Source: Corbicula japonica
Taxonomy: Eukaryota > Mollusca > Bivalvia > Venerida > Cyrenidae
Assembly (NCBI GenBank): GCA_038501625.1
Contig: JAZAYU010000006.1
Location: 10,214,181 to 10,278,180 of the forward strand
Reading direction: 5' to 3'
DNA length: 64,000 nt
How positions within the stretch are numbered: position 1 is the first letter of the stretch; every line of letters starts with the position of its first letter. The notes below the pieces were generated by a model that ran no database searches, was not told the DNA's origin, and saw only the letters and a program-made list of their open reading frames with translations. Below are positions 44,071 to 56,014 of this stretch, in pieces. Made by a program: the position numbers and the translations under genes.

Positions 44071-46422
44071 GGTGCATAGAATCACCGAAAACGACCAAAA
44101 AACACCGAATAAGACCAAAAACAACCGAATAACACCGAAAAACACCGAAAAGGGGACCGAAAAACATTATTTTTGAATCAAATACAACTTTTAAAATAAA
44201 AGCCCATGTATAATTAATGTATTATTTCAAATTTTAATCACATTCATATGAAATAAATCGTGAATAATGATAATACGTTTGTGAAAGGCCGAATGAGACC
44301 AAACGGAGACCGAAAACCACTTTTCAAACGAAAGTCAATATACAGTTTATGTATAAAAAATATTTTTAATCTTTAAAATAATGTTGTTGTTTTTTTTGTT
44401 TTGTTAAATCATATAAAATAAATGTTTCACTACTTAAATTTAATTAAACGTATCTTAAAAAAGGGTGAAATATGCATATCAGGAAGACCGAATAAGACAA
44501 AACAGGAACCGAAGACCACTTATTAATCAAAAGTCAATGTATAATTGATGTAAAAGTTTTATTTTAAACATTATTTTTCGACCGAAAACCACTTTTAAAA
44601 TAAAAGCTAATGTATATTTTGTGTAAAATTTAAATGTAATCATATTCATATAAAATAAATTGTGAAAAATGATTATTGGTTTCAGAGAGACCGAATATGA
44701 CCAAATCAGGGACCGAAAAACACTATCTGTTGACAGAAAAATACTTATTATACAAAAGTCAATTTATTTATTAATTTAATCTTTAATCATTGAAATAATG
44801 TTGTTTTTTATGTTTGTTTGTTAAATCAAAGGAATAAAATCAGTGACCGAAAACCACTTATTAATCAAAAGTCAATGTATCATTTGTGTAGAAAAATTGA
44901 TTTCAACCAATAAAAGGAATTATGTTTTATTAAAGATAATAACTTAAGAAATAAATTGAGATACTTATATTAGTATCTGAAAGACTTTTATATCATAATT
45001 ACAATAAACAATAAAGATCGAATAAGACCAAAAACAGGGACTGAAAACCACTAAGAAAACCTAAAAACTAAAATGTCATAATAGCACTAAGTACTGTTTA
45101 TACTTTTAAATAAAATTACTATCTCTAAAAATTAAAATCTAATACTATGTACCTAATTCTAAATTGAAAGTATAGAAGTTGAAGTGCATAATTTAAAGAA
45201 TCGCATAACTATAACAGGATTATAATTATTTGATTATCTAATTATATTTGATGTATACTTAAAGATATTAGAAACGCAACTTCTTTAAACACAAAATATA
45301 TACTTTGTGTTTAAAGAAGATGCAGTTCTTATTTCCTGAAGTATATTATATACCGCCAAATAAATTAGAAACGCAACTTCTTAAACATGACATATATTTC
45401 GTGTTTAAAGTACTTGCATTTTTAAATTTGTTTAAGTATATGAAATCCTAGATATATCATATGAAACATTGCTGGTAAAACAAAGGCAATTGAAGACAAG
45501 AGGATTCTTAAGATCTTGTATACGTAATTGTAATTGGAGGTTAAAAACACAATTAAAGACATGCAAATTATTTAGAACTTGCTATTCTTTTCAATTGGAA
45601 TTGAAGGTGCGAAGACAAACACAATTACATCTATTCATTCAAACCGACTACCGGACAATGCAAAATTATCAGTTGCATTGATTCTGGTCATAGACTTTGA
45701 CAAATAGTGGTTTTTGGTCCATGTATTGGTCACTGACTTTTGATTAAGAAGTTGTTTTCGGTCCCTTTTTTGGTCTTATTCGATCTTACTGATAATTATC
45801 ATCAGTTTTTAACCGTTTGTTTTCATAAGTTCCTTATAAAATCATTCATTTTAATAATTAAAGTTGGGATTTATATCTAAATTATACATTGAGTTTTGTT
45901 TAAGAAGTGCTTTTCGGTCGACATATAGTGGTTTTCAGTCCCTGTTCTGGTCAATGACTTTTGATTAAGAAGTTGTTTTCGGAACCTCTTTTGGTCTTAT
46001 TCGGTCTTAATGATCGGTGTTTAAACATTTTTTTTAAGATTCCTATAAAATCATTCATTTTAATAATTAAAGTTGGGATTTATATCTTAATTATGCATTG
46101 AGCTTTGTTTAAGAAGTGCTTTTCGGTCGACATATGGTGGTTTTCTGTCCCTGTTCTGGTCATAGACTTTTGATTAAGAAGTTGTTTTCGGTACCTCTTT
46201 TCGTCTTATTTGGTCTTAATGATCTGTATTTAACCATTTATTTTCATACAATCTTAAAAAATCATTCAATTGAACAATTATAATTTAAATTTATACATAA
46301 ATTATACATTTAATTTCATTTATAAAGTGGTTTTCGGTCCCTTTTTCGGTCTTATTTGGTCTTTTTCTGTTTTATTCGGTCTATTTCGGTGTTTTGGTTG
46401 TTTTTCGGTGATTCTATGCACC
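44071..46422. mobile_element. Large foldback element (2.35 kb)
   Basis: The ends are exact inverted copies: GGTGCATAGAATCACCG and CGGTGATTCTATGCACC. Each arm continues for about 1.1 kb with repeated modules on opposite strands (GACCGAAAACCACTTATTAA; inverted TTAAGAAGTTGTTTTCGGT). The centre near 45300 pairs AACTTCTTTAAACACAAA with TTTGTGTTTAAAGAAG. No transposase frame. TTACAG flanks both sides (44061 and 46425), a possible target duplication. Confidence 0.85.
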
Positions 46423-46524
46423 GTTTACAGAAGTGTAGAGTTTGGAAATAGAACACAACAGTACCAAACACTCAACATTGCCACAAAAAGACATACGTCA
46501 TTCTGGAATTATGGCTACATTTAA

Positions 46525-46592
46525 TGTGCTAGTTGATCTTGATCTACCCTGCTCATAGCCTTATCACAGCTCATAGTATTAAAAGGGTTATG
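46525..46592. repeat. Fragment of GATC-rich MITE
   Basis: GTGCTAGTTGATCTTGATCT ... AAAAGGGTTA; a right-end remnant immediately outside the large foldback element. Confidence 0.5.
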
Positions 46593-47061
46593 TAAATATT
46601 TCTGGGACCAGTTGTCAGTGGTTGTGACCTATACAGACAGAAAGCAAAATACATTCGCACAAACCTATTCAATGTCTATGCAGTGGATTGCTTCTCAGAA
46701 AATTTTCGGACCTTTTTTGCCTACAAAATATGTTGTCTAATCGAACAAACATCCATGCAATGGCCTTGACTAACCTCTACTCGAATACATGCAGAGTTCA
46801 GGGTCCAGGCTTGTCTTTCCGACTCGAGTCTGTTCTAATGGTTTAGTACCGATATCCCAGTTAATTCTGGTGCAAAAAAATCACGCTCTTGTGCTACTTA
46901 TTTGCTTTGTTAGAGTTAGCCATGCCAGCCTAAAATTAAAATGCAGTTCCAATTGATATGGACAACAAAATATTTATCATGGGCGCAGACATATTGGTTA
47001 AGTTTATCACTCGACGCGAAAAATAAAATGCGGTCCTGTATGTGTATAACAAACTGTGTCG

Positions 47062-47285
47062 AAGATCATAATACTAAATCTGGAGATCATTCTCAAATCT
47101 CAAGCATCTGATTGGCTGAAATGGCGACCAGATCCAGATCCTTGAGATTTAAGACAGATCTCAAAGCTTTGTTTTATGATCTTGGGCCCTGATTGGCTGA
47201 AATGGCGACCAGTCGCCATTTCATCCAATCAGATCCTTGAGATTTGAGACTGATCTCGAAACTTAGTTTTATGATCCTGGGCCCA
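47062..47285. repeat. Composite foldback MITE, GGGCCC family
   Basis: One and a half overlapping elements: arms CTCAAGCATCTGATTGGCTG and CAATCAGATCCTTGAGATTT, with GATTGGCTGAAATGGCGACC occurring twice and two GATCTTGGGCCC/GATCCTGGGCCC ends. Confidence 0.8.
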
Positions 47286-47964
47286 GGGCAGATGTACTTG
47301 CCTTGCTTTTAATCAAACATTGTTTCTTTGCTGTTTATATCGGGTTTTTAATTCTTTTTTACTAGACAGAAAAGAAAACATCTTAGTCCCAGATTAAACC
47401 GCGTACGTGTATCAGAGTCTACACAGTTGGTCGCCAATGTGGCATTAGCCCAACTAATTGTGCGCAACAAGGGCTTTTTTTACATATATACGATGTCTGC
47501 CCAGTATGATAGTGGGTCTGTGCTTGCAGTCGAATTATTGAGACTAATGTGGCATAAGCTGAGCTTGGAGGGTCTCCATGATACTTCCACGGAACAAACA
47601 GGTTTTATTTACAAAACAGGCATAAGAAAAGTTTTTGTAGCTTGCACCAAGAGACCCAGAGAATCTTATTCTGGGATAGAGAACTTGCATAAATATTGTA
47701 ATAGCTTACAGATATGGCTAATTTTAGAGTCTAACGTGGCCGGCATCATTTGATTTTACAAAAACAAACGTAATTTTAACAACTCGATTGCGTTAAATAA
47801 TATTTTCATAGTTGCAAAAAAAAAAGACCAAACAGTGTGTGTAAATGCCAAAATTCGGTTAAATAAAATTAGGAATTCTAAAAACACATGACTACTTTTT
47901 CTTAAGTTGAATTCCTACCCTTAAAAACAAAATTAATGTTAGGCCTATTCATGATAGATTGAGT

Positions 47965-48110
47965 AATAGAAACAAGAATGGAGACAAGTCTCAAATCTCA
48001 AGCATCTGATTAGCTGAAATGCATACATTGTGTGTGCGTTTTAGCCATTCAAATGCAGAAGATTTAAGACTGGTCTCCGTTTTCAGTTTTATAATTTTCG
48101 ACCCATGATA
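47965..48110. repeat. Foldback MITE, GGGCCC family
   Basis: AATGGAGACAAGTCTCAAAT ... TGGTCTCCGTTTTCAGTTTT arms around a diverged centre. Confidence 0.72.
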
Positions 48111-48840
48111 TGCTTCATCAAAAAATTAGCATATTTTCATTGTAATTCAATCTGTCTTAAATGCTGCTAAGAGTCATACATTAAAGTTGTAGAAATGGCA
48201 GTTTTTGTTTTTGACATCGTTGGCGTTATACCATCTGAAAAAAGATAATGTTAAAAAATAAAAAAAAACATTTATTTTTCCGATTTTATCAATTCGAATG
48301 TATAATTCGTTGAGACGTCGGACAATCCTAAATAACTTGTACTTCAAGTATAGGGATAAACATTTTACTCGCAGAGCCATAAATATCAACTAAAGATGTG
48401 CCGGCTGAGCTGAATCTACACAGTTCGCACGTGCGATAAAACCCGTATACATGGAGTTACGAGTTCAGCGCGTTCAAGTCTAAAGACCTCTATTTTTGAC
48501 GTAACAACCATGGTACTACGTGACTGTCTATTTTTCTTGTGCGGATCGGGGCTGATAAAAAGATCGAATGATCTATCTAAAAGTCTTGATTACATGCTCT
48601 ACAAATTTCGATTTCAGTTAGATTTTGGCTCGCAATCAAAAACATCAAACACGAGTCGCGGCTACTGATATTTCCTTTGAGAAGTATCGGGAAAGTTTAA
48701 TTAGTAAATCACGCCCTCAGTTGGTTTTACTTTAATTTTTGTTACTACTTCACTGCTACATGTACCATTCTAATCTTAAGAAAACGATATTTACAGTTCA
48801 ACATCCACAACAGAAATAAACACACAGCGACAAAAAGTTG

Positions 48841-49655
48841 ATTGAGAACAAACACTTATTTGGAAGCTGAACGCTGCCGTCTTCTGATTGGAGCGGCAGT
48901 TCTAACAGTAGTCGCATGACATAAACGAGATCGGCGTCTTTTGAAGTTTTACTTTGCAACAGATGCTTTCGGAGGTTTCTCACTGGGTCAATATCTCATT
49001 GAAATCGAATATGTAGTAATCTATAACATTTTAAAAGTTAAGGCAGGTAATGTAAAACGTAGGTAAAACTTGTTTTCGCAATCTTCTACAAAATGTGTAA
49101 TCTACCAAAGACAATCACATTTTTTTTCTTTTAATAATTGTTTAGTTTGTGCTCATAAGATTTAATTTTTTAATAATAAACATGTATTGCTGGTTGAAAT
49201 GCTCTTTGTACTCTCAATAAACCCATAAAATAACTTGTTAAGAAATGATTTTTAGAACAATGAGTCAATTTCGAACAGTGGTATCTAAGATTGTATATTC
49301 CTCTGCTACTTTTGACATTTATGTAATACTGTTGAAAGTGTACTTGTGGGATTAGGTTGATCCAGTTTAAGATTGTGTCAGCACCCGCTGTACCGGATGT
49401 TGGTTTATTAAAATTGCAGGGATTCATATAAGATAGGTTTTATCCTTAGCTGCCTAATCCCAGTCCATATGGCTTTGTGATAAGTCTAAAAACTTACGAG
49501 AATATTACACATTTCTATTTCAATATAAGATATTGACCCAGAGAGCAACACTTCAAAGACGCCGATCACGTTTTATGCCGTGCGACTACTGTTAGAACTG
49601 CCGCTCCAATCAGAAGACGGCAGCGTTCAGCTTCCAAATAAGTTTTTGCAGTCAA
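48841..49655. repeat. Inverted pair of coding-like arms
   Basis: Left arm (48841-49010, minus strand) and right arm (49515-49655, plus strand) are about 140-bp inverted copies, with a 27-bp indel and about 500 bp between. Both arms read RLLLELPLQSEDGSVQLPNK in the outward frame. The coding phase is shared but the flanking residues differ (TSKDADLVYVM versus TSKTPITFYAV). Possibly a duplicated exon or an unrecognised transposon end. Confidence 0.6.
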
Positions 49656-51600
49656 TCAAATATTGTCGCTGTGAGATCATTCCTCTTGCGGATGTCGAAC
49701 TGAAAATATTCGTTTTTTAAAGATCAACTAAGCTTACAAATAGCACAAGCAAATTAGTGAAATGTGTACATTTAGCGTTGGACAAAAGAAACAATATGAA
49801 TTACTAATAGAAAATATTATTAAAATGTATTATAAGTATCTATGATGTAAGACGGTTTATATTACATAAATTATATGTATCATCCTTTTCTGCTAATGTG
49901 ACCTGAATATGTCTGTGCATGTACTCCTGTTATATTTCTGTTAACTGCCATTACTCTGAATGTTTGGTTATGGACATTGTATTATGGTTAAAGGCTAATA
50001 AATCTGGCACGCATTTGCGCTAGGGTATGACACTGCCGATAAGGATCGTTTTATTGGTCAATTTCCTAAATCTTCGGAAACACTTGACAGTTTTATGGCA
50101 TTATCGGTACCGCGATGACTTATCTTAAATAAGATGTATTGATATCTCTGACTTCTGATACATATTTGTGACTGTTAAAATGTTTATTATCGACTATATA
50201 AATTTCACATATTTTGACAGTTAAGATGTTGATTGTCGGCCATATAAACTACACATGTGTTTCCATTGTTGCTATTGTCCCTTTCTGTGACCCTCACAGG
50301 CGCATCGTAAACATTCTAAAATAAACAAAAACTATACAAAATATGACATACTACTGCTGCTGCTGCTTTTTTCTAGTCTTGAAGTAGTTCATGGTAATTT
50401 CCATATTTTGGCCAAAATTCCCGTGAAAACGAATATTGCTGCTCAAAAGGGGAAGGGGGTGTCGAGCACCTCTAACACCTCTAGACTGAAGTTCGTTCTG
50501 GATTGTCTTATTCCTGATAATTATTTTACAATAAACTCAAAACCATTTAACAAGCTCTGTATGTAATTATATCTACACGTTATACACATTAGGGTCGAAG
50601 AATGTGGTTTTATTTCCGATTTTATGGCCAAAATCCCGGAAAAATAATTATTGCTTCCCAATGCGGGAATCCTGGCGACCCCAGTGCTGTGACGAGTATC
50701 CGAGCACTCGGATAATTATTTACGAATCTGTTCAGAAAATCGGGTACAAATATTCGCCATTGCGAAGCTCGATTAATCGCGACCCGATCATTTAATAAAA
50801 CATTTGTTCACGCTATTATTTACAATATATTTAACTAAAAATAATTTATTAAGTGATTCTAAACAATTTTTTAAAGGCCATAACATATGCTTCAATAGTC
50901 TGCCACCCAAATTAATGGAAATACTTCGGTATACAGTGAAACCTGCCTTAGCAGCCACCTGCGAATAGCAACCACCTGTCTTAAACAGCCAGTTTGAATA
51001 TGACCTAAACTGACATTTTGTTCTAATTGTTAATGTCTTTAACAGGCACTTTTTGTCAATCCCTTGGGTGGCTGCTAAACTCATGTCGGGCTGTATAAAT
51101 AAAAGATGAAGAAAAGGGCATTAAACTTGTCAGATTGCATAAAAGACGCCAAGGAATCAACCATAAGCCGAGTGAAAATTATGACCCTTTGCATAAACAT
51201 TTTATCAAGGGGATTCGTGAATCGATCTGAGAATCATCAGGTCTGAATCGTGGATCGGATCGGATCGCCACTTGCCAGACGATCCGCAGCCCTACTGTTA
51301 ACACCATCAATACATGTCCCAGAATCGGCCAATGGTCTAATTAATATTAACCATTTTTAAAAAATAGTTATACTTCAATAATTCTGGTAGCATAAATATC
51401 TAACGGCAATAAAAGTTTTATGCCTATGCTCTCTGTAACCAAACGTCCGGAAACATTTATAATGTTGTTTTGTTGTTGTCGTTGTTTTTTTCTATTAATA
51501 AATGTATTCTTTTTACGAATATGATTAGGAGTTTAAATATACGTTAATCGTTTAATTCATTTATGGCGTTTATCTGCGTTATCATTATTGGCAATGTAAA
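49656..51600. other. Intergenic region, small repeats only
   Basis: No gene seen. It contains a CTG run near 50351-50366 and a small pogo-like fragment at 50934-51092. Confidence 0.55.
50934..51092. mobile_element. Short pogo-like MITE
   Basis: TACAGTGAAACCTGCCTTAG at the left, GGGTGGCTGCTAAAC ... GGGCTGTA at the right; imperfect inverted ends, both next to TA. Confidence 0.5.
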
Positions 51601-51659
51601 CGAGATAGCAAGTTTTCATCCGATGCGTGGTCACGTGACCGCTAAGCGGGAAATTTGTG

Positions 51660-51667
51660 TATAAAAT
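51660..51667 (+). promoter_or_regulatory. TATA box 1 of an unrecognised gene
   Basis: TATAAAAT preceded by GGTCACGTGACC (E-box palindrome, about 51629-51640) and followed 70 bp on by ATTCACG|GTAAGC, a good splice donor, suggesting a short non-coding leader exon of about 51690-51736. Confidence 0.5.
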
Positions 51668-52156
51668 AAACACGCCCGTGTTATTGTGACATTTCGTTGT
51701 GCGGTGTGCTCTCGGAACAAGTGGGAAATATTCACGGTAAGCGAACGTGTAGAATCTTTGAAAGTTGAAGATTTTATATTGTCAATACAATTTTGCTCAA
51801 AGATAATTTAAGTAATTGCAAGTAAGATCTTGAACAATGCGCGACATTTCGTAATTTATTATTATAAATCTAATTTATATTGTTGCTTATCATATCTAGC
51901 CGAACAATGTCGTGTTTCACGTGTCATAATTATTTTCCAATATCTCAATAAATTTTGTTGTGACCGGACGCGATTGGGGTCAATTACATGACTGGACAGA
52001 TTGGAATTTAGAAGAAATAAACTTGGTGTGAAATCGCCTATTATGTCTCGACTATCTTTTATTTTCCGGTGATTAATTGTTAGATAGCAGGTGCTAATTG
52101 ACGCTTATATCTCGTATAGCGATTTAATCTTGAGAAGGAAAATTTTTGGATCCCGG

Positions 52157-52164
52157 TATAAATA
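52157..52164 (+). promoter_or_regulatory. TATA box 2 of the same candidate gene
   Basis: TATAAATA about 75 bp before the ATG at 52234. The following TGTTATTTCAG|TGAAATC also reads as a splice acceptor for the leader exon at 51736, so the exon could be entered by either route. Confidence 0.4.
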
Positions 52165-52233
52165 CTCGGTGTTATTTCAGTGAAATCAGTGCAAGAACTA
52201 GGCATTTGAACATTGCACAAGTCAGCATTAATC

Positions 52234-52310
52234 ATGGACGAAGACGTGGATAAAGAACAGATGTCGGTGCTTGACCGGATATTCTCCCCGAACTTCGGAC
52301 AGATTGAATG
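52234..52310 (+). CDS. Candidate first coding exon of an unrecognised gene
   Basis: ATG in good context (AATCATGG) opens MDEDVDKEQMSVLDRIFSPN then FGQIE, ending in phase 2 at donor AATG|GTAAAT. The codon composition is protein-like and acidic. I do not recognise the family. No later exon in compatible phase was found in the window, so the gene may continue beyond it or through a large intron. Confidence 0.45.
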
Positions 52311-52907
52311 GTAAATATGAATTGCTTGTTATTGTAGTTCATGGTGTAAAGGATGTACACTGGCAGTGCCTTTTTTGTACAATAAAGGTCTCAAGGGCGG
52401 ATCTAGAGGGGTGTCAGTGGGGTTGCTTAGTAACACCCCCACTTGAAGCTGCAATATTCAAGTTTCATGTTTTTTGTGTGCAGAATGTTAGGAATCATCA
52501 CGTAACTACCATAAGACTGCTCAAAGCGAATCTCAATGCTCGAAATTCTGCATCCGAACCTCTTCAATTTGAAGGAAAGGTTTATGGATGAAGCTCACCT
52601 GTTGCCTAATGCAACCAACTTTCTGTAAAATGTTAATTGTAATTGCTGAAATGCAATTCTGTTATCCAGACACAAAGACTACAGACAGGGAAACTAACTG
52701 CAAAGTGTCTCATTGCTTTGGGGTTGGGTCCTCCTAGATCTGGAATGTTAGTGTGAATTCGCTGCTCAGCGAACGTCTGGATTTGCCCAGGTGCTCTTTC
52801 CTGTACCGAATAATGTCAAGAGGGTCAAATGGTGTTTCCACCGTCAAAATAAAATTGTGACCTCAACAGAGGTCACTGCGTCGGTAAAGAAGCATCTTTT
52901 ATCTGTG

Positions 52908-52982
52908 CTCGGATAATCAGTGCTGGGATCATCAGTGCTGGGATAATCTGTGCTGGGATAATCAGTGCTGGGATAATCCGTT
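52908..52982. repeat. 14-bp tandem repeat, five units
   Basis: Unit GTGCTGGGATAATC with A/T and C variants. Confidence 0.9.
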
Positions 52983-53019
52983 TCAAGGGGTATTAACAAG
53001 GCTCGGCATATATTTGTTT

Positions 53020-53090
53020 AGATCAACACTGAGAATGGAGACCAGTCTCAAAATTTCAAGCATCTGATTGGCTGAACTGAAGATTCAATC
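53020..53090. repeat. Half foldback MITE, GGGCCC family
   Basis: GAGAATGGAGACCAGTCTCA ... AAGCATCTGATTGGCTGAA; second arm missing. Confidence 0.7.
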
Positions 53091-53274
53091 AGTCAATGAC
53101 GTATGAAAGGGTTTGCTTATTCGTATTTCAGAAACGTATTGGAAATGAAAAAAGTAATTTTCAGTATAGACGTTGCTTGAAATGACCAAAGACAAACCAG
53201 ATGACATACTGGTATGTCGGTGTTAAAAATCTATTCGTCTGCATTAAATCTGGATTCAATTTTTACATAAATAC

Positions 53275-53420
53275 ACAATAATGCATAAAACACATAAAAT
53301 ACACTTTAATGCATATAAAACATATATGCACTTGAATGCTTAGGACATTTTAAATTCACTTTAATGCATAGAACACATAAAACACACGTAAATTTTAATG
53401 CATAGAACACTTTAATACAC
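53275..53420. repeat. Imperfect AT-rich tandem repeat
   Basis: Repeats of TTTAATGCATA-AACACATAAAA-CAC. Confidence 0.7.
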
Positions 53421-56014
53421 ATCAACGCATTAGAATTAAATAAAGTTCTCAAGTACATGATACCAATAAAATCACGAACATTCATTAATAAAACACATAG
53501 TCCTTGATAAACAACGCTAGAATGTCCAACAATTTCCAATTACATCCCTTTAAATTGAATATGCAATGGTTTGAAATCCGTAATAAATTATTATTCGATG
53601 GACATTTGCTTAAGTCTGGGTGTGGAAGATTATATTCGTAAACAATAAAGCTTAAAGAAACTTTTATTAACTAATACAACACCGTTCAAAGCGTTCCTGA
53701 TTAAATGAAAATATGTTAATGATTATATAAGCATAAAAGTGGATACTTTTATTTTTGTTCAGTATATTTAATGGCAAACCTGTATACGAACAGTGGGGGT
53801 AAAGGGTCGGGTTTGTTAATACTCATTTTTTTTATAGAAAAACAGCATCATCTGACACCTCCATCATTGACTTCTCCGCTATCACACTTGCAATGAAAGC
53901 TGGTTACGGGTCAGGTGTTCAATGTGCGTTAACATACTGTCACATAAATGGATGCTCTTATATACATACATCCATATAGATAAAACATACTTTTAGATAA
54001 AAGTGCATGTTCAGACCAATATATGGATTACAATACACATGTGATAAACGCTAAGCAACAAAATTAGTAATATTTAATATATGTAAAGCTATTTTCCATA
54101 ATATTTAACACTGTGCAGAAACATAGAAAATGTCTTGTAACAACCATAAGTCTGCGCCGAACGAACAACCTTTCTGGAAATCTTGCCTCCTATCTGATTT
54201 CTAGTATAACTTCGATGATCAACGCTACAGAGTTGTGAAGGCAGAACTGACCACCGGTATTCTTGTCCGCCTGAGTGAGACGTCAATAAAACTTGATCTA
54301 GTAATAGCCACAGGTAGTTAGTTGTCAGTAAGTCTCCGGACAGTCTTGATTTAACAATTTAATTAAGAAAATATGCCTGCATTTTAAAGAATAAGTCATC
54401 AATAAAAGTGAGGGATGATTAAGTTTAAATACCCAAGGCAACCACTAGATGACAGTACTTAATGACTTGTTTCAATTTAATGTCAGTTTGCAGCCATAAT
54501 TGTTTCGTAAATAATTTACTTATTTAGATATGACCCAGGTTAACTAAGTGTAAGTACAACGTAGTACCCCGATTCAGTCAGCCCATATACATTTGATGCT
54601 GACTAGGTCTGTAATTAAGAGAACAATACTGCATCATAAAAACAATGTCTCATAAAAGTATAAGTATAATCGGTGTGGGGGGGGGGGGGGGCGCTCGCCG
54701 ATATAGAAATGCACTAAAATCATTACAACCAACTATATTATGAAATGTGAAAAATGCTCTGTTACTATTTTTGTGTTAAAGTTTTGAACTACTAAAGATG
54801 ACCAACTTAAAGCGTGAAACCTTTCACTATCAAAATCTGCATGGTTTGTTCGGCCGCTAAACATGCTTGCGATCGTAAAGTGGAATATTTGAAATAGGTA
54901 TTGTTCATTGAATTCAAGTTTATACATATCAAGGTTACATTATTTTTCAATTTCATTTTACTATTTCAAAACACACGTACGTCACTCAACATAAAATAAA
55001 CTTCTCTCAATAATTTCTGCTTTATTTTCATTATTATCTTATTTTTAAAGCAGTCCCCCCCCCTTTTTATCATAGATTAAAGTTTTGATGTTTCACAGTT
55101 TAAAGTTTACCTTTATCTTAACATTATTCAAATGATTGGTTTGAAATTTATAATAACTGTCAAACGCATTGACCTTCATTTTCAACAAGTTCCATAACGC
55201 TTCCAAAAATATGCAGTCGAAAATTTGCGGTAGCAGTTATAATTAACTTCTGCTGCTGCTGTTGCTACTGCTGGAAACTCTGGAAGTTTCCGTTTATTTA
55301 CTTCTGCTGTAAACTATGGCAGTAACAGTAAACGGCTTCCGGTGGAGATGTTCACACATGGTTTTTGCGTCAGCTATAATAAAACAGGCCGAAGCCATTT
55401 CACAACGTTTTATCTAGCGAAGTAAACCGCTACTGCACAAGGGTAACTTTTTTTGCACACACGTTGTCTCCTTTACGCTGTCGGCAACGAAATGCAACTG
55501 GTGCCGCTACCGGCTTTCACCGGATGATAAAATGACAACAGGTACAACATAGCTACATGTGCTGTGCAAATCTTCTTTCAACGACCAGAGAACGTTCTAC
55601 CTCACAGTAATTGAACTAAATTTTATTCAATATTGCGCAAACTGGCATAAAATAGTCCACACATGATCATATAATCCGGTGTAAACAACCTACTACATGT
55701 AGAGTGCTGTCAGCGGCGCTGGCGGCTTAAACCATGTTTACATCTTGATTTTAAAATGGTCAACAAGAACACGAGAAGGTCAGAACGTTCAGTGTGAATG
55801 GAACTTTGTCTGGTTATACACCATACTTCTACAGGATTACTGTTACATGGCATGTTCTTATTCGGTGTTACAGCTTTACTTCTAGCACTCTAATTAAGGT
55901 ACGGCTTTTTGCAAACAAATGAGTGGCATGCATTTTAAACTGCCTTAAAATATTTCCGAACACTAGGTTTACTAAAGCCGTACAGGTGAATTGTCAATTC
56001 ACAGGGGATTCTGA

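Larger units (their letters stand above)
46593..48840. other. Region upstream of SARS2 with foldback MITEs, no confident gene
   Basis: Open frame 47427-47753 (108 codons, includes GSVLAVELLRL) has no recognisable domain; its segment 47500-47550 recurs at 60489-60535. A SARS2 leader exon or promoter could lie here but cannot be placed. Confidence 0.5.
52311..55990. other. Putative first intron or intergenic region, no gene seen
   Basis: It includes a dispersed-repeat fragment (52400-52570), a 14-bp tandem repeat (52908-52982), a foldback MITE fragment (53020-53090), AATGCATA-type tandem repeats (53275-53420) and a G run at 54677-54691. Confidence 0.5.

Noticed and set aside
53837..53930. Possible second exon of the 52234 gene (TTTTTTATAG then SDTSIIDFSAITLAM)
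   Set aside because: In the protein-like frame the junction with 52310 would create TGA, and no clear donor follows.
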